A stretch of 33,067 bases of DNA from the NCBI RefSeq assembly GCF_002891435.1, contig NZ_POUC01000039.1:1-33067 (forward strand), read 5' to 3'. Made by a program: the position numbers and the translations under genes. The notes beneath the pieces were generated by a model. That model worked only from the letters and a program-made list of their open reading frames with translations, made no database searches and was not told the DNA's origin. The DNA is from Streptomyces cahuitamycinicus (GTDB lineage Bacteria > Actinomycetota > Actinomycetes > Streptomycetales > Streptomycetaceae). The stretch's first letter is position 1, and each line of letters opens with the position of its first letter. This document shows positions 24,056 to 31,856 of the stretch, piece after piece.

Positions 24056-24457
24056 TCACGCGACGGCGGTCCCCTCAAGTTCCACCATCTGGCCCGGCAC
24101 GGCCAACCGTGCCACCCCGAGCATCGTGGTGGGCGGTGCCACCCCGGCGGCGCCCAGCCGCGACGCCAGCACGCCGTAGTGCGGGAAGAGAAGATCGACG
24201 TCGGTGGTGTAGACGTTGAGCCGGACGAGGTTCGCGAGGGACATGCCGGCCTCGCCGAGCACGGCCTCCAGGTTGTCGAGGCTGAGCGCCAGCTGCGCGG
24301 CCATGTCACCGTCGTGCCGGGGCTCGCCGTCGCCGCTCATCGCGGTCTGTCCGGAGCAGTACAGGGTCCGGGTGTGCCCGGAGACGACCTCACCCTGGTT
24401 GAACCCCATCTCGGCCGACCACGTCACCGGGTTGACCGGCGTTCTTTCCACTGCCAC
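24056..24457 (-). CDS. RidA (YjgF/YER057c/UK114) family protein
   Basis: With GTG 24457 (GGAG 5 bases upstream) the protein is about 133 aa, the family norm. It shows PVNPVTWS, TLYCSGQTAMSGDGEP, LDNLEAVL, LVRLNVYTTDVD and the end RLAVPGQMVELEGTAVA, where the Arg would bind the substrate carboxylate. RidA proteins are homotrimers that hydrolyse reactive enamine/imine intermediates to ketones and ammonia. GTG 24451 is another possible start, and an upstream ATG at 24511 lacks a ribosome site. It is divergent from a WYL regulator that may control it. Confidence 0.88.
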   Translation of the reverse strand: MAVERTPVNPVTWSAEMGFNQGEVVSGHTRTLYCSGQTAMSGDGEPRHDGDMAAQLALSLDNLEAVLGEAGMSLANLVRLNVYTTDVDLLFPHYGVLASRLGAAGVAPPTTMLGVARLAVPGQMVELEGTAVA

Positions 24458-24574
24458 ATCCGCTCCATTCGGGTCATGGGGAGTGCGTACGTCCAACGGC
24501 GCGGTTGCCACCGTCGTCGACGTCGCCGCTAAGAGCCTTCCAACGAATCACGACACCCTTGGTCATGTATTCGT

Positions 24575-24580
24575 TAAGGT
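24575..24580 (+). promoter_or_regulatory. -10 box TAAGGT for a leaderless WYL regulator gene
   Basis: TAAGGT lies 6 bases before ATG 24587, and no Shine-Dalgarno sequence is present. CGACAC at 24551-24556, 18 bases upstream, could be a weak -35. Confidence 0.5.
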
Positions 24581-24586
24581 CATCGC

Positions 24587-25555
24587 ATGCGCGCTGATCG
24601 GCTGGTCTCGCTGGTGCTCCTGCTGCGTCAGCGCGGTCGGCTGACCGCGGACACGCTGGCCCGCGAACTGGAGGTGTCCACCCGCACGGTGCTGCGCGAC
24701 ATCGAGGCGCTGTCCGCGGCCGGCGTCCCGGTCTACGCCGAACGCGGCCGGCACGGCGGGTTCGCGCTGCTGCCCGGTTTCCGGACCGAGCTCACCGGCC
24801 TGAACCACGACGAGGCCCTTGCCCTGCTGACCGCCGGATCGGGGCGCGGCGAGCAGGTGTTCGGCCTCGGCTCGGCCCTCGCTTCGGCCATGCGCAAGGT
24901 GGTCGACGCGCTACCGGAAGGCCATCAGGCCACCGCGAGCGACGCGGCCCGGCGTTTTCTCGTCGAGCCGGAGACCGACCTGCTCTCACGCCGGGTGGTC
25001 ACCGAGGAGGTCCCCGACGCGACCATGTTCGAGATCCGGCGCGCGGTGCTCGCCGGACACAAGCTGCGCATCCACTACGCGGCCACGGACCAGTCACCGC
25101 GGTGGCGCACGGTGGACCCGATAGGCCTGGTCACCGTGCGCGACCGGGGCTACCTGCTGGCCACGAGATCCGGCGCCGACCGCACCTACCGGCTCTCGCG
25201 GGTGCTGGCGGCCGAGGAACTCCCCGAACCGGCGCAGCGGCCCGACCGGGTCGATCTGGACCGGATCTGGCGGGAGCGCAGTGCACAGTTCCTGTCCAGC
25301 GGCCACATCGCCGTGCTGGTCCGGGTGAACCCGGAGCGTCGGGAAGAACTGCTGAACAGCGCGGTGGCCGTCCGTACCGCGGAGCTCGACACCGACGGCC
25401 GGCTGCGGCTGGAGGTGACGTTCCAGGATCTACGGCACGCCGAGTGGGCGCTGTGGCAGCTCGGCACGGACGCGGAAGCCCTCACTCCGGGGGCGTTGCG
25501 CACCTCCCTGCGCGACCGCGCCGCCGCGATGGCCGCCCGGTACGCGGACGGTTGA
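24587..25555 (+). CDS. YafY-type HTH-WYL transcriptional regulator
   Basis: In this 322-aa protein, residues 1-60 are a DeoR/HTH_11 helix-turn-helix (RLTADTLARELEVSTRTVLRD with IEALSAAGVPVYAERG). A WYL domain spans about 140-215 (KLRIHYAATDQ, RTVDPIGLVTVRDRGYLLA), and a WCX C-terminal extension runs to the end (EVTFQDLRHAEWALWQLG). WYL domains bind small ligands or nucleic acids, and many members regulate adjacent genes. It is divergent from the RidA-like gene with about 130 bases between starts, so that gene is the likely target. The ligand is unknown. Confidence 0.92.
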   Translation: MRADRLVSLVLLLRQRGRLTADTLARELEVSTRTVLRDIEALSAAGVPVYAERGRHGGFALLPGFRTELTGLNHDEALALLTAGSGRGEQVFGLGSALASAMRKVVDALPEGHQATASDAARRFLVEPETDLLSRRVVTEEVPDATMFEIRRAVLAGHKLRIHYAATDQSPRWRTVDPIGLVTVRDRGYLLATRSGADRTYRLSRVLAAEELPEPAQRPDRVDLDRIWRERSAQFLSSGHIAVLVRVNPERREELLNSAVAVRTAELDTDGRLRLEVTFQDLRHAEWALWQLGTDAEALTPGALRTSLRDRAAAMAARYADG

Positions 25556-25745
25556 GGGGCCACTGTCCCTTCGCGTCCCGGCATGCCGTTCCAGGCTGCC
25601 GGCGTTTGTCCTGGTCAGCACCCGTTCCAGCGTTCCGGCGTCCCGAATTGACCGGCTGCCGTGGCGGCCGGGACGCATCGCGGAACAGGCTGAGGTCGTC
25701 CGAGCGGCTCGCCGGACAACCCACTTCGCACTCTGGAGATCTCGA

Positions 25746-26267
25746 ATGCGCTCGCGCTTCACCGCCCCGTCCGCCCGCCTCGCCCTGGCCGCGGTCGCCG
25801 CTGTGGCCGTCACCGCCACCGCGACCGCCACGGCCACGGCCGACAGCCGAAGCAGCGCCGTGCGGGCCTGCGTGACCAAGGACCTGACCTACAAGGTCAG
25901 CTCGAAGACGCAGGCGGGCGGCTACTTCCTCGTCACCGCCAAGGCCAAGTCCGGCGTGACCTGCTACCTGGAGGGCGTCTTCCCCTCCGCCTCCTTCGGC
26001 TCGGCGGCCGACACCGAGGTGTCGCCGGCCGAGCACGCTGTCAGCGAGAGGGTCACTCTGTCCGGCTCCACCGCCGCCTACGCCGGCATCAACCCCAAGA
26101 CCACGAACGACGAGCACGGCAAGCAGTTCGATTTCCTCCACCTTGCCGTCGCGGGCGACGAATCAAACGCCGTCACCCTCACGCTCCCCGAGACCGCGAC
26201 GGTCGACCGGCCCGTCGCCACCAACTGGCACGCCGACCCGGCCGACGCGGTCCCCTTCTCCGGCTGA
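25746..26267 (+). CDS. Secreted DUF4232-like protein
   Basis: The 173-aa protein has a classical signal peptide: basic MRSRFTAPSAR, a hydrophobic LALAAVAAVAVTATATATA core and likely cleavage near ADS. The mature part has two cysteines spaced as in DUF4232 domains (RACVTKDLTYKVSS ... GVTCYLEGVFPS) and a Ser/Thr-rich beta-strand pattern ending NWHADPADAVPF. The family is common in Streptomyces as exported proteins of unknown function. GGAG sits 7 bases before the ATG. The 190 bases upstream hold no gene and presumably its promoter. Confidence 0.85.
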   Translation: MRSRFTAPSARLALAAVAAVAVTATATATATADSRSSAVRACVTKDLTYKVSSKTQAGGYFLVTAKAKSGVTCYLEGVFPSASFGSAADTEVSPAEHAVSERVTLSGSTAAYAGINPKTTNDEHGKQFDFLHLAVAGDESNAVTLTLPETATVDRPVATNWHADPADAVPFSG

Positions 26268-26372
26268 CGCCCCCGCCAGCAGCCGCCCCCGGCCCGGACA
26301 CACCCCCGGCCGGGGGCACGGCCGTTTCCTCGACCGCACAGGACCGGCCTTGCCGTGTCGGCAAGATTCCGT

Positions 26373-26435
26373 GCCGCGCGTGCCGCGCGTAGGGCGCGTT
26401 GGGCGCGTTGGGCGCGTTGGGCGCGTTGGGCGCGT
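26373..26435. repeat. 9-bp tandem repeats
   Basis: Two copies of GCCGCGCGT (26373-26390), one A, then GGGCGCGTT repeated from 26392, four full copies plus a fifth ending GGGCGCGTG. It lies between the DUF4232 stop and the next small gene, 36 bases before its start. Confidence 0.85.
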
Positions 26436-26471
26436 GGCGAGACTGAGCGTCTGCCCACGCAAGGAGGCCTG

Positions 26472-26723
26472 ATGAGCGCCACCGAAGCGCTCGCGTTTCT
26501 GGGACGGCGTCTACGCGGCCCGGTCGGCAGCCGAGGTTCCCGGCCCAACGCCCGCCTCACCGAGACGGTTTCGGGGCCGCAGGAGGTCACCGCCGGAATC
26601 GACCTCGGCCCGCAGACATGGACCGTCGAGCGGGCCCACACGCCCCGCCGTATCGTGACCGGACCGGACGGGCGCACCGCAGAGGTCACCGACCACGTCG
26701 TCCTGATCCACCGCACCGCCTGA
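26472..26723 (+). CDS. Hypothetical small protein, 83 aa
   Basis: A strong AAGGAGG site lies 4 bases before ATG 26472. The product (MSATEALAFLGRRLRGPVGS ... TVERAHTPRRIVTGPDGR ... HVVLIHRTA) looks soluble and beta-rich at the C-terminus, with no signal or membrane segment. I do not recognise a family. It is convergent with a TetR gene, with a hairpin between them. A 9-bp repeat tract precedes its ribosome site, which might affect its expression. Confidence 0.6.
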   Translation: MSATEALAFLGRRLRGPVGSRGSRPNARLTETVSGPQEVTAGIDLGPQTWTVERAHTPRRIVTGPDGRTAEVTDHVVLIHRTA

Positions 26724-26758
26724 ACGCCACCGGGGTCCGGGCCCGAGCGCGCCCGCGT

Positions 26759-26777
26759 CCGCTCCGTCAGGGAGCGG
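26759..26777. terminator. Short GC hairpin between convergent genes
   Basis: CCGCTCC (26759-26765) pairs with GGAGCGG (26771-26777) around a 5-base loop, overlapping the stop of the TetR gene. It is compact but GC-only. Confidence 0.45.
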
Positions 26778-27384
26778 GCTCAGCTCGGCGCAGGCTGGTG
26801 AACACCGCAGGGGTCGTCCATCCGCGGAGCGTGGCGTGCATCGTCGACCGGAACGCGGCCTCCGCGGTGGCGGCGTCGAGGGCACCGGCCAGTTCGAGCG
26901 TCACGAGTCCGTGCATGGCCGCCCAGACGGACAGGGCGATCGACGTCGCTTCGCCGGCGAGCACGGATTCCGCCACAGCGCGATCGATCGCCGCGAGGAG
27001 CGGGCGGATCGGGTCGTCGACACCGACCTCGCCCGACGGGTCGAAGGACTGCACACCGCCGAACAGCACCGTGTACAGGTGGCTGTGGCCGCGCCCCCAG
27101 CGACGGTAGGCGACGGCCAGCGCGAAAAGGTCGGCCAGAGGATCCGCGGAGGCCGGCACCGCCGAGACCTCCTGGAACAGGCCGGCGACGGCTCTGTCAC
27201 GCACCGCGCCGATCAATCCGTCCTTGCCACCGAACAGGGAGTACACCGCCGTTGTCGACGTCTCGGCAGCAGCGGCCACGGCCCGGACGGTGACCGCTTC
27301 CCGCGGACGCGTGGCGAGCATCTCGGTCGCACACACCACGAGCCGCTCTCCGACGGCGTGGTCGTTCGTTTTCGGCCTACCCAC
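26767..27384 (-). CDS. TetR family transcriptional regulator
   Basis: The N-terminal helix-turn-helix is clear: GERLVVCATEMLATRPREAV, TVRAVAAAAETSTTAVYSLF and GGKDGLIGAV. The C-terminal ligand domain with LAVAYRRWGRGHSHLYTVLF matches the TetR_C_33-like (WHG) group. I place the start at GTG 27384 (GRPKTNDHAV follows), giving 205 aa; the longer frame from 27435 would include the operator itself. It is divergent from a membrane-anchored alpha/beta hydrolase gene, which it probably represses along with itself. Confidence 0.87.
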   Translation of the reverse strand: MGRPKTNDHAVGERLVVCATEMLATRPREAVTVRAVAAAAETSTTAVYSLFGGKDGLIGAVRDRAVAGLFQEVSAVPASADPLADLFALAVAYRRWGRGHSHLYTVLFGGVQSFDPSGEVGVDDPIRPLLAAIDRAVAESVLAGEATSIALSVWAAMHGLVTLELAGALDAATAEAAFRSTMHATLRGWTTPAVFTSLRRAEPAP

Positions 27385-27404
27385 GACCGACAGCCTACCT
27401 CCTC

Positions 27405-27434
27405 TGATAACGTCGTTTTGAAACAGCGTTATCA
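27405..27434. promoter_or_regulatory. 30-bp imperfect palindrome, TetR operator
   Basis: TGATAACG at 27405-27412 is mirrored exactly by CGTTATCA at 27427-27434, and an inner GTTT/AAAC pair also matches, so 24 of 30 positions are symmetric. It lies between the divergent TetR and hydrolase starts, in an otherwise AT-richer patch. Confidence 0.82.
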
Positions 27435-27456
27435 ATCAAACCCATGGAGGTTCGTC

Positions 27457-28791
27457 GTGCCCATGTCCGCCCCACGTCTCGTCCGCGCCACGGGGCGCTT
27501 ATTGCCGGCCTTGGCCGCCGTGGCGGCTCTGGTCGTCCTCTTCGTCGCACTGATCGCCCTCACCGACGGGGCAGGCTCGGGCTGGGCCGCATGGCTGACG
27601 GCCCTTGGGGTCGGGGCCGCCCTCGCGATATGGCGGGGCCGGCGCCGCAGCCGCCGGGCGCGGTTGCTGACCTTCTTGCCGGTGGTCGTCGCGGCGGCAT
27701 TGACGGCGACGGTCTGCGTCCCGACCGTGCCGACGACACGGCAGCACCCACCCGCCCTGCCGTTCGTCGCAACGCAGCACTGGAGCCTGGCCACGGGCAG
27801 CCGGGTCGCGGTGTATCACTACCCGCCCGCGGACACCGGCGCCCTGCGCCCCGTCCCGCTCGTGTACATCAACGGCGGCCCGGTGCGGGGCATTTCGTTG
27901 CTCGACCACCGGTTCCTCCAGCTCCTGGCCCGCCGGGGCCACGACGTCTACGCCTACGAACAGGCCGGCGGTGGCCGCAGTGACCTGCTGCCCATGGACC
28001 AGTACTCGATCTCCAGGTCGGTCCGTGACCTCGGCGCCTTCGTGGACCGCCTGGACAAGGGCGAAGTCGATGTTCTCGGGTTCTCCTCAGGCGGAGTCGT
28101 GCTGACCCGAGCCCTGGCGGAGCCGAGCGTCGCCGCACGCCTGCACCGGGCCGTCATCGCCGATCCCGGGCCGATGGACGGGCCCACCGCGCGCATCAAG
28201 GGACCCAAGGGCCGGAAGTCCGCACGGAACCTGGCACCGACCATGACCGGACCGCGCTCGACGCACCTCCCCCGGTACGCCGTGGCGTTCGGTCTCATGC
28301 GACTCGGACTCCTGTCCCCCGACACCGGGTTGATCGGGCAGGCCGAGGGCGACAACGCCTTCACCGCCGCCGACCTCGGCAGCGACACGGCGTCCGCCTA
28401 CTGCGCGCGCGACGCCCACCGCATCCCCGTCGAGGACACCGCCCAGAACTTCTCGTTCAGCGCCGCCGCCAGCCTCCGCGTCCAGCAGACGATCAGGGAT
28501 TCGCCCTCCATCGCGCCGCGCCTTGAGCGGTCCCGGACCCCCGCGATGCTGATGATCGCCGAGTGCTCCTCACAGGTCCGCCGATGGGCGACCGAGATCC
28601 TCGCCAAAGACCCCGCCGTCCAGCGGACGCACGTCATGCCGGGGGTCGGACACCACATGTGGAACGGCCTGGACGACAACGACGACCGTGCCGCCGCCGT
28701 CATCACCGCGTTCCTTCAGGACAAGCCGGCACCACTGCCGAACCGTCCGACTCGCGACGAGATCCCCGCTTTCCTGCGCGATCACAAGTGA
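27457..28791 (+). CDS. Membrane-anchored alpha/beta hydrolase (proline iminopeptidase-like)
   Basis: GTG 27457, 6 bases after GGAGG, gives 444 aa. Three N-terminal transmembrane helices (LLPALAAVAALVVLFVALIAL; WAAWLTALGVGAALAIW; FLPVVVAAALTATVCV) precede an exported hydrolase domain. NGGPVRG is the oxyanion-loop equivalent of the HGGPG motif, YEQAGGGRSD matches the family, Ser210 in GFSSGG is the likely nucleophile, and GVGHHMW carries the catalytic His. The helices place the hydrolase domain outside or at the membrane. Similar cores belong to prolyl aminopeptidases and esterases, and the substrate is unknown. TetR control over a shared operator suggests induction by a foreign or signalling compound. 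Confidence 0.86.
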   Translation: MPMSAPRLVRATGRLLPALAAVAALVVLFVALIALTDGAGSGWAAWLTALGVGAALAIWRGRRRSRRARLLTFLPVVVAAALTATVCVPTVPTTRQHPPALPFVATQHWSLATGSRVAVYHYPPADTGALRPVPLVYINGGPVRGISLLDHRFLQLLARRGHDVYAYEQAGGGRSDLLPMDQYSISRSVRDLGAFVDRLDKGEVDVLGFSSGGVVLTRALAEPSVAARLHRAVIADPGPMDGPTARIKGPKGRKSARNLAPTMTGPRSTHLPRYAVAFGLMRLGLLSPDTGLIGQAEGDNAFTAADLGSDTASAYCARDAHRIPVEDTAQNFSFSAAASLRVQQTIRDSPSIAPRLERSRTPAMLMIAECSSQVRRWATEILAKDPAVQRTHVMPGVGHHMWNGLDDNDDRAAAVITAFLQDKPAPLPNRPTRDEIPAFLRDHK

Positions 28792-28819
28792 GAGTGCGCA
28801 GCTCGTCGGTGCGCTCGCA

Positions 28820-28882
28820 ATCATCACCAAGGACGCCCTGGACCCCCATCGCATCCTCGGCCCGGGCGTCCTGATCGACTGA
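28820..28882 (+). pseudogene. C-terminal relic of an FAD-linked oxidase
   Basis: The plus strand reads IITKDALDPHRILGPGVLID then TGA. This closely matches the last residues of VAO-type FAD-linked oxidases and alkylglycerone-phosphate synthase-like proteins (K.alDPhgiLNPGvL). Nothing upstream in any frame continues the domain; the hydrolase gene ends 29 bases before. It is probably a scrap left after a deletion. Confidence 0.4.
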
Positions 28883-28914
28883 CCGGCTGCTTCGACTCCG
28901 ACGCGGGTCGGCGG

Positions 28915-29304
28915 TCACGCGAGCCAGAGCGAGCCGCGCCGATGACGCGCCGGCACGATGTCCATCGTGTCCACCGCATCGAGTGCGAGCTCGCCGGCGG
29001 TGGAATTCACCATCCGCAGGAGAGCGCCGACTTGGGCTCGCAGCCGCTGCCGCGCCCGGCGTTCCTCCGTCGCTGACCACTCGGCCACCGAGCGGTCCCG
29101 CTGGTGCCGGGGGAAGGAGTAGATCGCGACTGTCCGGCGGACCTTGCGAGGTTGGGGCCGTCTGGACTGTCGTGCGGCATCGGTGAGGGTGCGCGCGCTG
29201 TACCTGAGGTCGTAGAGGATCACGGAGCGCCAGGGATCTCCTGGCGAGCGGTCGGGTGCGCTGCGGCTGCGTGAGGCGGGAAGGTGGTGGGCGGTGCGGG
29301 TCAC
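28915..29304 (-). CDS. Hypothetical protein, 129 aa
   Basis: GTG 29304 is preceded by GGAG at good spacing. The product is basic and Arg-rich in the first two thirds (RSVAEWSATEERRARQRLRA), with a helical end (VGALLRMVNSTAGELALDAV ... GSLWLA). Third codon positions are strongly G/C in this frame, supporting coding. No signal, membrane helix or known domain is recognised. Confidence 0.5.
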   Translation of the reverse strand: MTRTAHHLPASRSRSAPDRSPGDPWRSVILYDLRYSARTLTDAARQSRRPQPRKVRRTVAIYSFPRHQRDRSVAEWSATEERRARQRLRAQVGALLRMVNSTAGELALDAVDTMDIVPARHRRGSLWLA

Positions 29305-29663
29305 GGGACTCCGATCGCAGCAACCGCCAGGTGTCTCCTGGCGGGCTACCTGAAGCCCGTCGGCCCTGTCGAACGCACGTTTCCCATGCGGATGACCTTA
29401 TCTCCCCGCTTCCGTACGTGCAGGATCGCTGCGACTTTTCCTGGCGCCGCCGCCTGCCGAGGGGTCGGGAGCCCGGCCGAAACGGCCCGCCGCCCGTTCC
29501 GTGAGCCGGCTGCAGCGACAGCGTCGGGCCACGGATGCTCGGCGTCAACACGCCGCACGGGGTCGGTGGAGTGGACCGCGGGGCGCTGGTGGCGGTGAAG
29601 CCGGTGATCTCGGGAACACGGTGGGAGTGATCTTGCTGTTGGTCCCACAGGAGGGGGGATGTC
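29305..29663. other. 359-bp intergenic stretch
   Basis: This stretch lies between two divergently transcribed genes. It contains the leader of the hypothetical gene at the left and, at 29649-29656, the GGAGGGGGG ribosome site of the nuclease gene. Six-frame reading shows no family resemblance, and no clear hairpin or operator was found. Confidence 0.5.
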
Positions 29664-30419
29664 GTGACAGTGCCTCCACAGCGCACTCCGTTCGTGAGGC
29701 GCCGCCGGTACGGGTTCGATCTCCGGTCGACGGCTTTGTTCTTCGTGCTTCTCGCAGTGCTCGTGAGTGTCCTGGGCCTGGCCGCCCGCGTGGCGGCGAG
29801 CACCGTCGAGCAGCGTCCTGCCTGGGTGTTCGTCCTGGTGGTGACAGGTGTCGCGGGTTGTCTGGGCCTACGGCGCCGGATGCGCGTGGCGGGAGTGGCA
29901 CGCCGGGCCGCCGCAGCACTCGACGAGGCGGCCAGGGAGGCGGCCGAGGAGTTGGAGGCTCCGGCGGTCCCCCGTCAGCGGGCGGCCGCCGAGGCCGTCG
30001 TCGACTACGACGCCCTGACACCGGAGGAGTTCGAGGAAGCGATCGCGGCACTCTGCGAACGGGACGGCTGCTCGGGTGTCGACGTCGTGGGCGGCGCCGG
30101 GGACTTGGGCGCCGACGTCGTGGCCGCGACGTCCGACGGGCGCCGCGTCGTCATCCAGTGCAAGCAGTACGGCGCGTCCCACCGGGTCGGCTCACAGGAT
30201 CTGCAGCGTTTCGGCGGCACGTGCTTCAGCGTGCACGAGGCCGACATCGCCGTGCTGGTCAGCACGAGTGACTTCACAGCGCCGGCGATGGAGTACGCCG
30301 GGCAGTGCGGGATCGTGTACGTGGACCGGGAGACGCTGGAGGCCTGGACGGACGGCACGGGTCCCCGGCCATGGGAAGCGGCCCCGGGCGGCGGGGGGCG
30401 TGGCAGTCTTGCCCGGTGA
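29664..30419 (+). CDS. Membrane-tethered Mrr-type restriction endonuclease-like protein
   Basis: This 251-aa protein has two N-terminal hydrophobic helices (ALFFVLLAVLVSVLGLAARV and WVFVLVVTGVAGCLGL), then a charged, probably coiled linker, then an Mrr_cat domain. The PD-(D/E)xK-type core is visible: DLGADVV with Asp151 and VIQCKQY with Gln165-x-Lys167. VGSQDLQRFGGT and AVLVSTSDFTAPAMEYA complete it. Mrr enzymes cut DNA, often methylated or stress-associated. Membrane-anchored versions are common in actinomycetes and their targets are unknown. GTG 29664 follows GGAGGGGGG; the ATG just upstream stops after two codons. No methylase or McrBC partner is nearby. Confidence 0.85.
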   Translation: MTVPPQRTPFVRRRRYGFDLRSTALFFVLLAVLVSVLGLAARVAASTVEQRPAWVFVLVVTGVAGCLGLRRRMRVAGVARRAAAALDEAAREAAEELEAPAVPRQRAAAEAVVDYDALTPEEFEEAIAALCERDGCSGVDVVGGAGDLGADVVAATSDGRRVVIQCKQYGASHRVGSQDLQRFGGTCFSVHEADIAVLVSTSDFTAPAMEYAGQCGIVYVDRETLEAWTDGTGPRPWEAAPGGGGRGSLAR

Positions 30420-30672
30420 TCCCCGTGCCGGCACCTCTCAGCCAGGACGACGATGGACTGGACCCCCCGCCGCCGGCCGACGAGCCCAGGGACGTGCTCG
30501 TTCCTCGCCTCGTACATCGACACCCTCCTCACCCAGACTCGGCGTCGTGCCGCCGCCCCCCGAGTGAGCGCGCGTATCCGGGGGACTTCCCTGTCGGTGG
30601 TGATCGGGCGGTATTCCGGGCCCGGCGGGGTAGTGGGATGTCGATCAGCACCCTGGTGAGAAGGAGCCGAGG

Positions 30673-31098
30673 ATGACCGACGACGCCTACCTGTTCCTGC
30701 TCGACGACGCGTCCGCGCAACTCGGCGTGGTTCCGGCGGCCGTCGGTGACCTCGCGTGCATGGAGACTCCCGCGGTGCGCGCCTGGCTCGACGCTCAGGG
30801 AAGCACGCCGACCTCGCCGCACCTGCGTCTGCTGCCGCCGGAGGAAAGTGCGGCCGTGCCCGAGGGAGCGGAACGGCTGCCCGTCCCGCTGAGCGAGGAG
30901 GAGCTGAACCGCCTCCGCCACCGGATGGCACCGGAGCCGCTGGCCCGCGTCGAGGAGGAACTGCTCGCCTACCGCGACTGCGCGGGCGGCCGGGACGGCC
31001 TGATCGGACGAGCGCTGGCCGCCGGTGTGGCACCGCACCGCATCGTCGAACTGACCGGGGTGGATCCCGCCACGGTGACCGCCGCCGCGAGCAGTTGA
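30673..31098 (+). CDS. DUF6003-like protein, 141 aa
   Basis: A GAAGGAG site precedes ATG 30673. The protein opens TDDAYLFLLDDASAQLGVVP and contains CMETPAVRAWLDAQG and LARVEEELLAYRDCAGGRD, ending with a small helix-turn-helix-like segment (RALAAGVAPHRIVELTGVD) that resembles a DNA-binding helix pair. I recall similar Streptomyces proteins under DUF6003; that match is from memory only. It is probably soluble and cytoplasmic. It is convergent with the secreted-protein gene, with a hairpin between them. Confidence 0.7.
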   Translation: MTDDAYLFLLDDASAQLGVVPAAVGDLACMETPAVRAWLDAQGSTPTSPHLRLLPPEESAAVPEGAERLPVPLSEEELNRLRHRMAPEPLARVEEELLAYRDCAGGRDGLIGRALAAGVAPHRIVELTGVDPATVTAAASS

Positions 31099-31137
31099 CG
31101 ATGCTGCGGGCACCCCGTCGGACGAGAGCCATCTGAC

Positions 31138-31178
31138 GGGCCCGGTTCGGCACCGAGCCTGGCTGTCGAGCCGGGCCC
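31138..31178. terminator. Bidirectional hairpin terminator
   Basis: GGGCCCGGTTCG (31138-31149) pairs with CGAGCCGGGCCC (31167-31178) over 12 bases with one G-T wobble. It lies between the convergent stops at 31098 and 31185. Confidence 0.75.
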
Positions 31179-31184
31179 AACCGA

Positions 31185-31856
31185 TCAGCGGCTGCGGGTG
31201 AAGACCTCGTCCTGGGTGGAGCCGCCGGCGCACAGCTTCTTCTCGTCGGCCGTCATCTTGCGGGACTTGACCACGACCGCGCTGTGCTTGCCGTCCGTGC
31301 CGTTCGGGGCCGGCCCGGTGACGGTGTCGGGCACGAACCAGTAGTAGTGGTCCCACTTCCGGTCGTCGTAGTGGGTCTGCCATGTGCCGGATATCTGCTG
31401 CATGACCTGGGCGCGGGAGATCCAGCCCACTTCTCCCGGCTTCACGGTGACGGTGAAGGAACTCGTCTCCGTGCGGGAGCTCTGCCAGGTGTAGTTGTAG
31501 GTCGCGGTCACACTGGCCGTGATGATGCCCTCGATACCGCCGCCCACGGTGACGGAGCCGCCCACCGAGTGGGACGAGCCGACGGTGTCGGCCCATGACA
31601 TCGACTGGGAGGCGGGCGAGTCGGTGCAGTTGAAGAGCAGATCGGAGACCTGGCGGGGCTCACCGAGGTAGGCCTTGCCGAGCTGCGGTGCATTGAAGCT
31701 GCACTTGCCTTCTCCGGAAGCGCAGTCGGCGAGGATCTGTTCCGCGGTGGGCTGTTCCTCGGCGGCGGCCGGGACCGCCGTCGCGATCACCCCGAGTGCG
31801 GTCGCCGCCAGCGCGAGCGTGCGGCTGCCGTACCGCAGGGCGTGGTTCATCGTCAT
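31185..31856 (-). CDS. Secreted beta-rich protein, possibly aerolysin-like
   Basis: The 223-aa protein has a signal peptide with a hydrophobic core (LALAATALGVIATAVPAAA) and probable cleavage after AAA. The mature part has four cysteines and a central Ser/Thr-rich, alternating stretch: SVGGSVTVGGGIEGIITASV, then TATYNYTWQSSRTETSSFTV and VKPGEVGWI. Alternating polar and hydrophobic residues around a Gly-rich turn followed by a VxPGxVxxI strand recall the pore-forming module of aerolysin/ETX-MTX2 proteins. The family assignment is tentative. The start has AGAGG 8 bases before ATG 31856. Its upstream region is unusually AT-rich. Confidence 0.7.
   Translation of the reverse strand: MTMNHALRYGSRTLALAATALGVIATAVPAAAEEQPTAEQILADCASGEGKCSFNAPQLGKAYLGEPRQVSDLLFNCTDSPASQSMSWADTVGSSHSVGGSVTVGGGIEGIITASVTATYNYTWQSSRTETSSFTVTVKPGEVGWISRAQVMQQISGTWQTHYDDRKWDHYYWFVPDTVTGPAPNGTDGKHSAVVVKSRKMTADEKKLCAGGSTQDEVFTRSR

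Noticed and set aside
26373..26435. CRISPR-like array
   Set aside because: The units are contiguous 9-bp repeats without spacers, and no cas gene is present.
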